A stretch of DNA of 39,895 bases from Nitrospirales bacterium (GCA_031315915.1 JALDRK010000034.1:1-39895); one strand, 5' to 3'. Counted from the stretch's first letter, positions 28,139 through 36,437 are shown. The notes: generated by a model not told the origin, from the sequence alone. Numbers and translations are program-made.

Positions 28139-28456
28139 TTAACCCAACTTCTGAATCAACGTGCGCATTTCCGGAACGAGGTCTCCTCCCCCATTCGATC
28201 GGCCTGAGAGCGCCGCCTCAATCCCGGCATGCAACACCGCCTTCGCTTCTTCGTTCCGCTTCAAACCGGCGAGGGCCTTCCCCAAGGCAAAATGCGAGGC
28301 CACATGCAGCGGATCGATTTTCACGGCTACGCTTAAGTGTTCTGCCGCCTCTTCCAGACTTCCTCCGGTTTGAAGTAGTTTGTCTCCCAATCCGTATCGA
28401 CCCAAAAACCCATCCGGCTTCTTAGCCACCATCTGCCGAAACGCATCGATATCCAT
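28139..28456 (-). CDS. Small TPR-containing protein
   Basis: The start is set at ATG 28456 because a perfect GGAGGT lies nine bases upstream. The frame extends further without support. The 105-residue product reads MDIDAFRQMVAKKPDGFLGRY, then GLGDKLLQTGGSLEEAAEHLS, then VAVKIDPLHVASHFALGKAL and RNEEAKAVLHAGIEAALS. Two tetratricopeptide-type helix pairs can be seen (A-x-x-H-L-x-x-A-V-x-x-D-P and A-x-F-A-L-G-x-A-L). It is cytoplasmic and likely mediates a protein contact. It lies tail-to-tail with the DUF3558-like gene (36-base gap). Confidence 0.8.
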   Translation of the reverse strand: MDIDAFRQMVAKKPDGFLGRYGLGDKLLQTGGSLEEAAEHLSVAVKIDPLHVASHFALGKALAGLKRNEEAKAVLHAGIEAALSGRSNGGGDLVPEMRTLIQKLG

Positions 28457-28620
28457 CTCTAAAACCACCTCCTTATAAGTAAATGGTTCTGCCTGTCCAC
28501 AGTTTCGCCGAAATTGGGGCAGCCGGACAACCGCCCTTAACACAAATATCTTCGCGATTATCCCATTGAAATACGTAAGCCATTTCGGTATAGTCTCTCT
28601 ATCCAACAAAGGAGAGACCG

Positions 28621-29482
28621 ATGGCCTACACTGTTCAAGAATTCTTCAAGCACTTTCCCACCGATGAATCCTGCTTGATTCACCTGATGAAGGTACGCTT
28701 TGGTGAATCGTTGAATTGTCCGAAGTGCCGTAAGCATGGCCGCTTTTCCAAACTCAAGGATCTGCCCGCTTTTGCCTGTGCCTGGTGTGGGCATCATATT
28801 CACCCGATGGCAGGCACTCCCTTTCAGGCATCCCATACCCCACTGCAAAAATGGTTTTACGCCATGTATCTCTTTACGACTTCTCGGCATGGAGTCCCCG
28901 CCAAGGAATTGCAACGGCAGTTGGGCGTGACTTACAAGACTGCCTGGCGAATGGGGCATGAAATCCGGAAATACATGGGCAAGATTGACGGCAACGCCCC
29001 CTTGAATGGCACGGTTGAAGCCGACAAGACGTATATCGGTGGTAAACGACCGGGAAAGCGTGGACGGGGAGCCAGCGGAAAAACCGTCGTTTTTGGGATG
29101 CTGGAACGCGAAGGCAATGTGATGACGCATGTAGTTCCTGATGTGAAGCGAAAAACCCTTCATTCACACCTTGAGGCCCATATCAGAAAAAGGCTCAACC
29201 ATCCACACCGATGAATTGCCGTCCTATGAAACCATTAAAGATAAGGGCTATACCCATGAGACCGTGAATCATGGGGCAGGGCAGTATGTTCAGAATGGCG
29301 TCCACGTCAACGGCTTAGAAGGGTTCTGGAGCCAAATTAAGCGATCTATCAAGGGCACCCACATCCATATTTCCAAGCAGCATACGGCCAAATACCTTGG
29401 GGAATTTGAATTCCGCTACAATCTTCGCAAAATGCCTAGCCTGATGTGGCCCCGCCTGTTGGCTTCTTTTTCGACCGTTTAG
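28621..29482 (+). pseudogene. IS1595/ISXO2-type transposase, frameshifted
   Basis: AAAGGAGAGACC precedes ATG 28621. The N-terminus has a zinc ribbon (CPKCRKHGRF and CAWCGHHI), then a helix-turn-helix-like region (GVPAKELQRQLGVTYKTAWRM). The catalytic core has the first Asp in GTVEADKTYIGGKRPGKRG. Near 29185-29192 (a run of five A then GG) the frame moves by one. The continuing frame gives the second Asp in TIHTDELPSYETI and the last acidic residue in NGLEGFWSQIKRSIKGTHIHI. The order matches the ISXO2-like DDE transposase family, total about 287 codons. The break may be a real lesion, or less likely programmed. I could not define terminal inverted repeats with confidence. Confidence 0.88.
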
Positions 29483-29636
29483 GCGTATTAGGCTTGGCCA
29501 TGGCCTGAAACAACCGATCGAATTGCGGCTTATCCCCTTTCGAGGGATGCTCTTTAGCGAACTGCTCCAACCGATCCTTCCCCTGCTTGTCTTTTTTGCG
29601 AGCCTCTTCCAGGCTCAAATATTTCCCGCGTGACAT
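29436..29636 (-). CDS. Small charged protein, antisense to the transposase 3' end
   Basis: A strong ribosome binding site (GGAGGAGC, about five bases before ATG 29636) supports this 66-residue gene. It reads MSRGKYLSLEEARKKDKQGK, DRLEQFAKEHPSKGDKPQFD, RLFQAMAKPNTPKR and ends with a basic tail. The last 47 bases overlap the end of the transposase frame on the other strand. I do not recognise a domain. The composition suggests a small helical, possibly nucleic-acid-binding protein. It may be a passenger of the transposon or a host gene next to the insertion. Confidence 0.6.
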   Translation of the reverse strand: MSRGKYLSLEEARKKDKQGKDRLEQFAKEHPSKGDKPQFDRLFQAMAKPNTPKRSKKKPTGGATSG

Positions 29637-29662
29637 ATTTTCGCTCCTCCTACAAGATCATG

Positions 29663-30409
29663 CTAAGCCAGCCTTTTACAATAAAACACCCCATCCTTTT
29701 CGCCAAATTGGAATGTTTCCAATGCGGGTTGTCCAATTTCCCCATTGACTAAAACTTTCATCTCAAACTCTAAGCCCGATAGGTGACCAAAGGCCCGCTT
29801 TGGCACTATCTGGACTTCAAACCGTCGTTCTGTCTCATAGCGACCATTGAAATCTTGAATTAACTGTCGCACCATGCCACTTGTAAAGTAGTCGGTTGGA
29901 TTTATAATAATCGGGCGTCGAGAGACAGGAAAGGTGATCTTAAAAGAACTTTCTCCATCCCGAAGAACACGAATAGACTCGCAATATATTTCTACGTTTT
30001 TTATAGCTTGGCATGTACTTGAATTATGAATACGAACTAAAGCTCTGCGTTCTATTGTTTCTCCACCACCGGAGGTAGGAATAATTGTTTCAGGAAAAAA
30101 CAAACTTGGATCACGTTCATTATATTCAATTTTTAATTTCGGCTCTTGCTGGTCTTGCAATTTCCGATAAGCCTTGAATCCTCCTTCAAAAAGAAACGCA
30201 ATAATGAGAACCAGGGAAACAATAATCCAGTAGTACCATGGAATCGGAGGAACCCAATTAAAGAGCGCCCAATCATGCAGGCTAAAGGCGTCTCGAATCT
30301 CAACAAGACCGCCTATCCCTGCAAAGGTCAAGCTAATCACAGCCCGACCCCATTCTGTGCAGGCCCTACAATAATCCAGGCGATTAGACAACCAGACAGG
30401 AAGCCCCAT
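29663..30409 (-). CDS. Membrane-anchored protein of unknown function
   Basis: The 248-residue frame starts MGLPVWLSNRLDYCRACTEW. It has one or two membrane segments (about 22-40 and a stronger one at 57-76, PWYYWIIVSLVLIIAFLFEG). A soluble domain of about 165 residues follows, predicted mainly strand (LKIEYNERDPSLFFPETIIP, RALVRIHNSSTCQAIKNVEI, RRFEVQIVPKRAFGHLSG). The pattern looks like an immunoglobulin-type beta sandwich in the second half, but I cannot name a family. The ribosome binding site is weak. Base use is more AT-rich than its neighbours, which suggests acquisition together with the mobile elements on either side. Confidence 0.6.
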   Translation of the reverse strand: MGLPVWLSNRLDYCRACTEWGRAVISLTFAGIGGLVEIRDAFSLHDWALFNWVPPIPWYYWIIVSLVLIIAFLFEGGFKAYRKLQDQQEPKLKIEYNERDPSLFFPETIIPTSGGGETIERRALVRIHNSSTCQAIKNVEIYCESIRVLRDGESSFKITFPVSRRPIIINPTDYFTSGMVRQLIQDFNGRYETERRFEVQIVPKRAFGHLSGLEFEMKVLVNGEIGQPALETFQFGEKDGVFYCKRLA

Positions 30410-30601
30410 CCCGCTATCCTAGCATAACACCGCTTACGTATTTCAAGGGGATAATTACGAATATCTATGAAGCCTATACTTCTCATTAGGCATGGTTTTC
30501 CTCCTGACCATGTTCCTGGACAGTGAGCCCTCATTTTGATGCAATAGAGTACAAGCGGCTCTCGTGCTCGGAACAATTCCCTTTTGCCCATTCAAAAAGA
30601 C

Positions 30602-31018
30602 ATGTTGAGCTTCGGCACGCAGGAGGTTCCAATCATCCTCCTTCTCTCAATCCTGGTTATTTCGTGCACGGATAAAGGAACCACTCATATGACTCAAGAC
30701 CAGCTACTGGCTGCCATTAAACAAGGAACAGCTCCCGTAATTGTGGATGTCCGGACTCAAGGCGAGTATGAGTCAGGGCATGTGCCCGGCGCCTTGCACT
30801 TGCCCTTTCATGCGGTGTGGAGCCGGCATGATGAGATCAACGCCAACCCGGAAGACCGGATTGTCCTATATTGCGAGCATGGCCCGAGGGCCTGGATCGG
30901 TAAATTCGCCCTCTGGACAATGGGGTATAAAAAAATCGCCTATCTGGACGGCCACATGTCAGGCTGGAAAGAGCGAGGACTGCCCATGGAGAATCTTTCT
31001 AGAAATACACAAGAATAA
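30602..31018 (+). CDS. Rhodanese-domain lipoprotein
   Basis: ATG 30602 is preferred over the TTG at 30584, giving 138 residues. The N-terminus (EVPIILLLSILVISC) is a lipoprotein signal with lipobox V-I-S-C at about residue 22. A single rhodanese domain follows: VIVDVRTQGEYESGHVPGAL near 45-65, LYCEHGPRA with the active-site Cys, and YLDGHMSGWKERGLPM at the end. Rhodanese domains move sulfane sulfur, so an outer-membrane or periplasm-facing lipid-anchored copy would act on extracytoplasmic sulfur or redox compounds. It is complete and stands alone, between two mobile-element regions. Confidence 0.88.
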   Translation: MLSFGTQEVPIILLLSILVISCTDKGTTHMTQDQLLAAIKQGTAPVIVDVRTQGEYESGHVPGALHLPFHAVWSRHDEINANPEDRIVLYCEHGPRAWIGKFALWTMGYKKIAYLDGHMSGWKERGLPMENLSRNTQE

Positions 31019-31117
31019 GGTGACAGTGATATTTGACGTCTCCCCCAAAAAGGACAGCACTGCAGAACGAGAGGGCAATGGTAGCTTCGGTGGTTCGACC
31101 CGATAAGGAGGGGATCG

Positions 31118-31507
31118 ATGAAGCGCTCAACATTCTCGGAGGAGCAGGTCATCTATGCTCTTCGCCAAAGTAAAGCCAGCCCCCCGGTGGGCGACATCTG
31201 TTGGCAACTGAGTGGGGCCGAGGCCACGTTTTAGGTGTGGAAGAAAAAATACGCTCATCTGGACGTGAGTGAACTGCGGAGCCTCCGGCAGGTGGGATAA
31301 GAAAACAGTCGGTTGAAGCGCTTAGTCGCCAATCTCTCGCTGGATAAACATATGCGGTCGGAAGCTTTGCGAAAACAAGTCTGAGGCCCGCCCTCTGCCG
31401 AGCATTAGTGCAGTGGTTTCAGCGGACGTTCTTGGTGGGTTGTGCGCGGGCCCATTGGTCAGCGCAGTTTACACATTCTTTGTGGTATCATCGGAGCCGG
31501 GGCAAAG
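31118..31507 (+). pseudogene. IS407-like (IS3 family) transposase remnant
   Basis: AAGGAGGGG precedes ATG 31118. The frame reads MKRSTFSEEQVIYALRQSK, then DICWQLSGAEATF-stop-VWKKKYAHLDVSELRSLRQ-stop-ENSRLKRLVANLSLDKHM, matching the orfA layout of IS407-type elements (M-K-R-S-x-F-x-E-E-Q-I). In-frame stops are at 31232 (TAG) and 31298 (TAA), with the natural end at 31382. Beyond it a scrap of orfB is seen (FLVGCARAHWSAQFTHSLWY then HRSR, the R-A-C-...-S-x-W-Y-x-R-S-R motif). The remnant stops where the left inverted repeat of the next IS begins, so it was cut by that insertion or by a deletion. Confidence 0.75.
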
Positions 31508-31522
31508 TGGTCTTCCCCAGTT

Positions 31523-32391
31523 TCACGGACAGGTTAAAGAAGACTGTTGAGCCTGTTGGCTCATAAAATTACTCGGAGCCAACCCCTGCGTAAAGGAGTG
31601 GCTCCGCTGCTGATTATAAAACCGCTCGATGTAGTCAAAAATGTCCGCTCGCGCCTCGGCTCGGGTGAGGTACCGTTGCCGATAAACCCGCTCCCGTTTG
31701 AGTAAGCCAAAGAAACTCTCGGCCACCGCATTGTCATAACAATTCCCCACGCCGCTCATGCTGCTGACGATGCCATGCGTCTGTAGGAAGACTTGAAACT
31801 CCTGTGCGGTATATTGCGTGCCTCGATCGGAATGGAGAAGCACCGCCTCTGGACTCCGTCGTTGCCAGACGGCCATCAGGACAGCTTGCATGACCAAGTC
31901 ACGTCCCAGTTGCGGCTGCATCGACCACCCAATCACTTGCCGAGAAAACAAATCGAGAACGACTGCCAAATAGAGCCAGACTTCCTGCGTGGGAATATAC
32001 GTGATATCGTTGACCCATTTGGTATTCGGCATCGGTGCGGTAAAGTCTCGGGCGAGCTGATTGGTGATCCCAGCCGGTCGTTCGCCAGATTTTCGCCGCT
32101 TCCAGCGGGTGGGAGCGGGAATGCCCAGCAACCCCTCTCGCCGCATGAGCCGGGCAATGCGATGTTTTCCACACCTTCGCCTTGTTGGCGCAATCTCTGC
32201 CAAATCTTGGGGCCGCCATAGACGCCATCGCTCTCCGCATGAAGGGTGCGAATCGCCGCCGTCAGGCGCTGACAATCTTGCGCCCAGGGGCTCGGAGACC
32301 GGCGCTGCCGAGCATAATACCCGCTCGGCGAGACGTGCAGCAGCCGACACATCAGACGCACGGGAAACATGGGGCGACAACGTTGAATCAT
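31523..32391 (-). pseudogene. IS3-family transposase orfB (integrase core), frameshifted once
   Basis: The first part reads MIQRCRPMFPVRLMCRLLHV, SPSGYYARQRRSPSPWAQDC, then LHAESDGVYGGPKIWQRLRQ, the HTH_21-type opening of orfB. Near 32167-32172 one base appears missing and the next frame continues GKHRIARLMRREGLLGIPAP, KWVNDITYIPTQEVWLYLAV, VLDLFSRQVIGWSM, LLHSDRGTQYTAQEF, NCYDNAVAESFFGLLKRE. The DDE residues are therefore all present: D in NDITYIPT, D in HSDRGTQY and E in AVAESFF. Normally the protein is made as an orfA-orfB fusion by -1 frameshifting. The extra break makes this copy inactive unless it is a sequence error. Confidence 0.88.
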
Positions 32392-32399
32392 GGCATCTC

Positions 32400-32687
32400 T
32401 TACCGTGAGGTTTTGGCAAAGAACGCTGCCGCTTCTTTTAAAAAATCCCGCTCCCAGGTGACGAGGGCCAATTCGCGTTTCAAGCGGGCGAGTTCTTGAT
32501 CGTGGGGCGTCCCGGTCCCCGGAAAGGCTTGATGCTTTCGTCGCCCAGCCTCCCGGCACCAGCGCCCCAACATCGCGGCATTGAGGCCCAAATCCCTCGC
32601 GACTTGGGTAATGGCTCCCCCCGCCTGCTTGGTGAGCTGGACGGCCTCCTGCTTGAATTCCTGGGTGTACTTCCTCCGTTGCTCCAT
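32400..32687 (-). CDS. IS3-family transposase orfA
   Basis: The 95-residue product starts MEQRRKYTQEFKQEAVQLTK. It contains the helix-turn-helix of Tnp_8-type proteins (QVARDLGLNAAMLGRWCREA) and ends with the leucine-zipper-like stretch typical of orfA (ELARLKRELALVTWERDFLK then EAAAFFAK). It binds the element ends and, by -1 frameshifting at the slippery site near its end, is fused to orfB to give the active transposase. It looks intact. Confidence 0.92.
   Translation of the reverse strand: MEQRRKYTQEFKQEAVQLTKQAGGAITQVARDLGLNAAMLGRWCREAGRRKHQAFPGTGTPHDQELARLKRELALVTWERDFLKEAAAFFAKTSR
32439..32445 (-). promoter_or_regulatory. Predicted -1 ribosomal frameshift slippery heptamer (T TTT TTA)
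   Basis: In the orfA frame the codons GAT TTT TTA AAA contain the heptamer T-TTT-TTA, an exact X-XXY-YYZ slippery site. The orfB frame is -1 relative to orfA and is open through this point, so slippage here would make the fusion transposase, as known for IS3-family elements. A downstream stimulatory structure was not folded. Confidence 0.6.
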
Positions 32688-32938
32688 GACACATCTCCTG
32701 CCTATTGCGGCTCTTTTTAGATGTGTCCGTAAAATCAGGAGAAGATCAGTATTCAGAAATAAAGTTAACTAGACATCATTCCTTTAAATGATTGATCTCC
32801 ACCACGGAATTCGTTCTTTCTGATTGTTCAAAATCGGTCCTACTATCAGACGCTTGCCTTAAATATTCATCTTCAGTATCTTCCAGGGAGTGAAGGAATT
32901 CCTAAAGCCCTAAGCCGACCAGAGCCGAGTTGACCAGA

Positions 32939-33853
32939 ATGGCAAGTGCATTTTTAAGTTATTCTCGAGCTGACTTTGAGGAATTACAACCTCTACTTAA
33001 AACTCTATCGACCAAAGGCATGGTTATCTGGCGTGATCAGGAAAAAATATATGGGGGTGAAAAATGGCCCAAGGTTCTTGGGGAAGCCATTGATAACCAG
33101 GATTTTTTTTTCTTAGCCTGGTCAAAACAATCGGCTCAATCAGATTATGTGGAATTAGAGTGGTGTACCGCTCTCGCTTTAAAAAAAACTATAATTCCCC
33201 TCCGCTTAGACGACACCCCCCTTCCAGCTGCACTTCGCTCATTCGAAACAATTTCGACCAAAAACAATGTAAGTTCTTCCACGAGAATTCTTGATGCAAC
33301 CCGGCAACCTACTCCTCCAGCCACCTCTTCTCATCGGAAAGCTGTTCTTGAAAAACTCGCTACCATAACCCAAGAGAAACCAGAAACTGTGTTGGAAAAG
33401 GCCAAAGTCTTGTTTTCACAGCAAGGATGGTTGGTCCGGTGGAACACCTATCAAGCGGGAAGAGATTTAAATATCTTTAATGTAAACTTTCCCAAGATAA
33501 GCATTTTAATTACACTGGTTGTTGTCCTGAGTCTCTATGTTCTTTTGGCAGTATTCCCAGGGACAAGTAATTGGCCTTACTCAATTTTTAACGACGCTAT
33601 TGAGCAAGAACTGGGTGGGACAATCTTAAATGAAGAGGCCGCACCAATCACAGGAGTAGAAGTTTCACTACCGAAATACCAAAAAATTACCAAAACCGAT
33701 ACCCGAGGGTATTGGCATTTTAAGATTGAGGGCCTGAAAGAAGAAAAGGTGGATATTCTCGCACAAAAAAGCCCCGAGTATGAACCATTCAGAACATCCG
33801 GGACTTTGGGAAATACGAATATGAGTTTTCTCATGGACAGAAAACACCCATGA
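32939..33853 (+). CDS. Membrane-anchored TIR-domain protein with extracytoplasmic beta domain
   Basis: ATG 32939 gives 304 residues; a TTG three codons earlier is the alternative. Numbering from that TTG, a TIR domain spans 5-110: SAFLSYSRADFE, VIWRDQEKIYGGEKWPKVLG, DFFFLAWSKQSAQSDYVELEW, IIPLRLDDTPLP. E77, in the S-x-x-V-x-x-E position, is the likely NADase catalytic Glu. A linker of about 75 residues and one membrane helix (190-210, ISILITLVVVLSLYVLLAVF) follow. The C-terminal domain (228-303) reads LGGTILNEEAAPITGVEVSL then KTDTRGYWHFKIEGL, like a carboxypeptidase-regulatory beta sandwich. Its stop overlaps the next ATG (ATGA, 33850-33853). TIR proteins in bacteria often degrade NAD or make signal nucleotides in phage defence. 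Here the layout suggests outside-to-inside sensing. Confidence 0.88.
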   Translation: MASAFLSYSRADFEELQPLLKTLSTKGMVIWRDQEKIYGGEKWPKVLGEAIDNQDFFFLAWSKQSAQSDYVELEWCTALALKKTIIPLRLDDTPLPAALRSFETISTKNNVSSSTRILDATRQPTPPATSSHRKAVLEKLATITQEKPETVLEKAKVLFSQQGWLVRWNTYQAGRDLNIFNVNFPKISILITLVVVLSLYVLLAVFPGTSNWPYSIFNDAIEQELGGTILNEEAAPITGVEVSLPKYQKITKTDTRGYWHFKIEGLKEEKVDILAQKSPEYEPFRTSGTLGNTNMSFLMDRKHP

Positions 33854-34545
33854 AATTGGCAATTTTCCTCACTCTTAACCTGCTGGGAAATCTTGCACTC
33901 CTGGCTAATCCTGCAGAAACCAAGACTCTTAAAGGTCGCGTCCTTTTACAAGATATGGTTGGAAACAGAAGGCCAGCGAGCCCTGCCATGGTTTCTATCG
34001 TAGGCATCGGAAACCCGAGTGTCACGAAGCTGGATGGAGGGTTTGAAGTCCTTGTGCCCGAGATCCTCCAAGCCCAATCGCTCATTACCCTTCATGTCAA
34101 ATTCCGAAATTGGGTCCTGTTTGATCCAGTGGAAGGAGAGCTGCCGCTCCCGGAAAATTTGGACCAAACATTAGTAAAAATTCTTTTAATCCAAAAGGGA
34201 TCACCAGACTTACAGTCCCCAATTCATATTGGCAAAGTCATGGAAAAAACTTTGGAAGAATCATTGAACCAAATCACCCCAGAAGGTAAGTCCGGTGACT
34301 TTGATCCATATGCCTTTGTAAAAAAATGGGCAGATGACAGAGGGATGTCAGAAAATATTGCTCTGGCTCGGGTAAACGAGTTAAAGCATCAATATTCCAA
34401 GTCGACAGACCCTAATAAGCGCGCAATTGCTAACATTTTTGAGAATCGACCCGACCAAGCCGCAACAAACTTCACCCAAGCGGCCAGTAAAAAGATACAA
34501 ATGCGTGAAGAAAAAAATCCGGGAAATGGCAAGATTAATGCGTGA
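33850..34545 (+). CDS. Exported partner of the TIR protein, N-terminal part (beta domain plus helical region), continues in the next frame
   Basis: The ATG overlaps the TIR gene stop by four bases, so translation is coupled. The product starts with a signal peptide (MKLAIFLTLNLLGNLALLAN). A beta domain like that of the TIR protein follows (TLKGRVLLQD, SPAMVSIVGIGNPSVTKLDG, GFEVLVPE). Then comes a helical region (HIGKVMEKTLEESLNQITPE, FVKKWADDRGMSENIALARV). At 34508-34518 a GAAG and seven A stand before TCC. Removing one A joins this frame to the next ORF (REEK-IREMARLMREKSKQVPEHF), so the stop at 34545 is probably an artefact, a lesion or a slippage site. The whole gene would run to 36437 and encode a TPR-array protein. 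Confidence 0.7.
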   Translation: MKLAIFLTLNLLGNLALLANPAETKTLKGRVLLQDMVGNRRPASPAMVSIVGIGNPSVTKLDGGFEVLVPEILQAQSLITLHVKFRNWVLFDPVEGELPLPENLDQTLVKILLIQKGSPDLQSPIHIGKVMEKTLEESLNQITPEGKSGDFDPYAFVKKWADDRGMSENIALARVNELKHQYSKSTDPNKRAIANIFENRPDQAATNFTQAASKKIQMREEKNPGNGKINA

Positions 34546-36437
34546 AAAGAGTAAGCAGGTCCCAGAACATTTTACTGGCCCATGGTATGCGAGGTGGCAA
34601 AGAAAAACTACAAGCCAGGAAATACGAAAATTTTCGCTAGAAGATCTAGAAGATAATGAGAAGCAATTAAAAGCTCTAAAGCAGGAACTTCGCCAATTGA
34701 ACGAAGAAATAGTCGAAGATCTACGAAAAGCTGGAAATGCTCACTACATTAACTATGATTTTAAAAAAGCATTGGATTCTTATCAAAAGGCATTGACTTA
34801 TATATACAAAAATTCCAATCCCACTCTATGGGCCTCTCTGCTAATAGAAATAGGAAACGTAAATGGTGAAATCGCAATTCGGGCGAAAGGAGAGGACATT
34901 CGCGTCCATTTCCAGAATTCCATCAATGCATATCTACAAGCTCAAGAGGTGTATTCCAGAAAAAATTTTCCCCAACATTGGGCGCGAACCCAGATGAATT
35001 TGGGACTCGCTCTGGCCGATCAAGAGCACCCGCGCCTCAGGCGCTGACAGCCTCCGCCTTCTCACCGAGGCTGTCGCTGCCTATCAGGCGGCTCTTGAGA
35101 TCTTTACCCGCGACACCCCTCCCCAAGATTGGGCGCGAACCCAGATGAACCTGGGGCTTGCTCTCGCTACCCAAGGCATCCTCGCCTCGGGCGCTGACAG
35201 CCTCCGCCTTCTCACCGAAGCTGTTGCTGCCTATCAGGCGGCTCTTAGAGATCTTTACCCGCGACTCTTTTCCCCAACATTGGGCGCGAACCCAGATGAA
35301 CCTGGGAAATGCTCTGGCCGATCAAGGCACCCGCGCCTCGGGCGCTGACAGCCTCCGCCTTCTCACCGAAGCTGTCACTGCCTATCAGGCGGCTCTTGAG
35401 ATCTTTACCCGCGACACCCTCCCCCAAGATTGGGCGCGAACCCAGATGAACCTGGGGCTCACCTTGGTTGGCCAAGGCACCCGCGCCTCGGGCGCTGACA
35501 GCCTCCGCCTTCTCACCGAAGCTGTTGCTGCCTATCAGGCGGCTTTAGAGTTCGTGCCCGCGACATCCTCCCCCAACATTGGGCGCGAACCCAGATGAAC
35601 CTGGGGCTTGCTCTCGCTACCCAAGGCACCCGCGTCTCGGGCGCTGACAGCCTCCGCCTTCTCACCGAAGCTGTTGCTGCCTATCAGGCGGCCCTTGAGA
35701 TCTTTACCCGCGACTCTTTTCCCCAAGATTGGGCGCGAACCCAGATGAACCTGGGGCTTGCCCTCGCTACCCAAGGCACCCGCACCTCGGGCGCTGACAG
35801 CCTCCGCCTTCTCACCGAAGCTGTTGCTGCCTATCAGGCGGCCCTTGAGATCTTTACCCGCGACTCTTTTCCCCAAGATTGGGCGCGAACCCAGATGAAC
35901 CTGGGGCTTGCCCTCGCTACCCAAGGCACCCGCACCTCGGGCGCTGACAGCCTCCGCCTTCTCACCGAGGCTATTGCTGCCTATCAGGAGACCTTAGAAA
36001 TTTTCCAAAGGGAAGCTTTTCCAATTTATTGGGATTTAGCCCGCTCAAATATGGTTGAAGTTCGTTTTTTATTAGGAGACTGGCAATTTGTGAAACAAGA
36101 CGTAACGTTTCTACTCCAAGATTCCTTTATTTCAAATGACTCCAAAGTGGCCCTTTACATCCTTCTTATTCTGGCACTTATGGGAGAAAGCGAAAAAGAT
36201 GACATTCCCGCCATTCTTGAGCAACTTCGAACCTTAATCGTCTCACTACCTTTTGAGTTCGTTATGGTTTGGAGGTTTGAAACTATCAAGCAGTTCCTCC
36301 AATCAGAACCCCAGTTTGCCTCATCAAAGGATTGGGCTGTTAGCCTGATCCAAGCAGTTGAACAACAAGACCGAGGAGCTATCCTTAAAACGCTGGATTC
36401 CGTAATCATTCAATTTACCGAATTACAAAAACTATAA
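34427..36437 (+). pseudogene. TPR-repeat part of the exported partner protein, broken by three single-base indels
   Basis: From the overlap with the previous ORF the frame reads RLMREKSKQVPEHFTGPWYA then a coiled coil (LEDLEDNEKQLKALKQELRQ) and a first TPR (GNAHYINYDFKKALDSYQKA). Seven 50-residue TPR-like repeats follow, consensus DWARTQMNLGLALATQGTRA then SGADSLRLLTEAVAAYQAAL EIFTRDSFPQ. A non-repeat C-terminal domain ends the protein (LEIFQREAFPIYWDLARSNM to IIQFTELQKL). Against the 150-base unit, one extra base sits near 35030 and another near 35254, and one is missing near 35552, so the frame is lost and regained. Unbroken, the entire gene would be about 860 codons. The repeats give a protein-binding solenoid, and this copy is either decayed, phase-variable or mis-assembled. 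Confidence 0.75.
34979..36000 (+). repeat. Seven direct tandem repeats of 150 bp (50 codons)
   Basis: The phrase TGGGCGCGAACCCAGATGAA recurs with T at 34979, 35130, 35281, 35431, 35580, 35730 and 35880. The steps are 151, 151, 150, 149, 150 and 150. Units 2-7 are nearly identical in DNA, showing recent expansion or homogenisation. Units 1 and 7 drift at the outer edges. The repeat is more GC-rich than its flanks. It is within a coding frame (TPR-like), with no spacers, so it is not a CRISPR array. Confidence 0.95.

Larger units (their letters stand above)
31508..32748. mobile_element. IS3-family insertion sequence, about 1.24 kb, with readable terminal inverted repeats
   Basis: The left end starts TGGTCTTCCCCAG at 31508. 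The right end, read inward from 32748, starts TGATCTTCTCCTG. Both continue to ACGGACA, giving imperfect inverted repeats of about 24 bases with 5'-TG and CA-3' ends as in the IS3 family. Two overlapping transposase frames on the minus strand fill the element, and orfB stops inside the left repeat. The flanking three to five bases do not match, so no target duplication is seen. That fits the cut-off IS407-like remnant on the left and suggests a deletion after insertion. Confidence 0.85.

Noticed and set aside
34979..36000. Regular tandem repeats as a CRISPR array
   Set aside because: Units are 150 bp, contiguous without spacers, and encode a TPR-like 50-residue repeat in frame.
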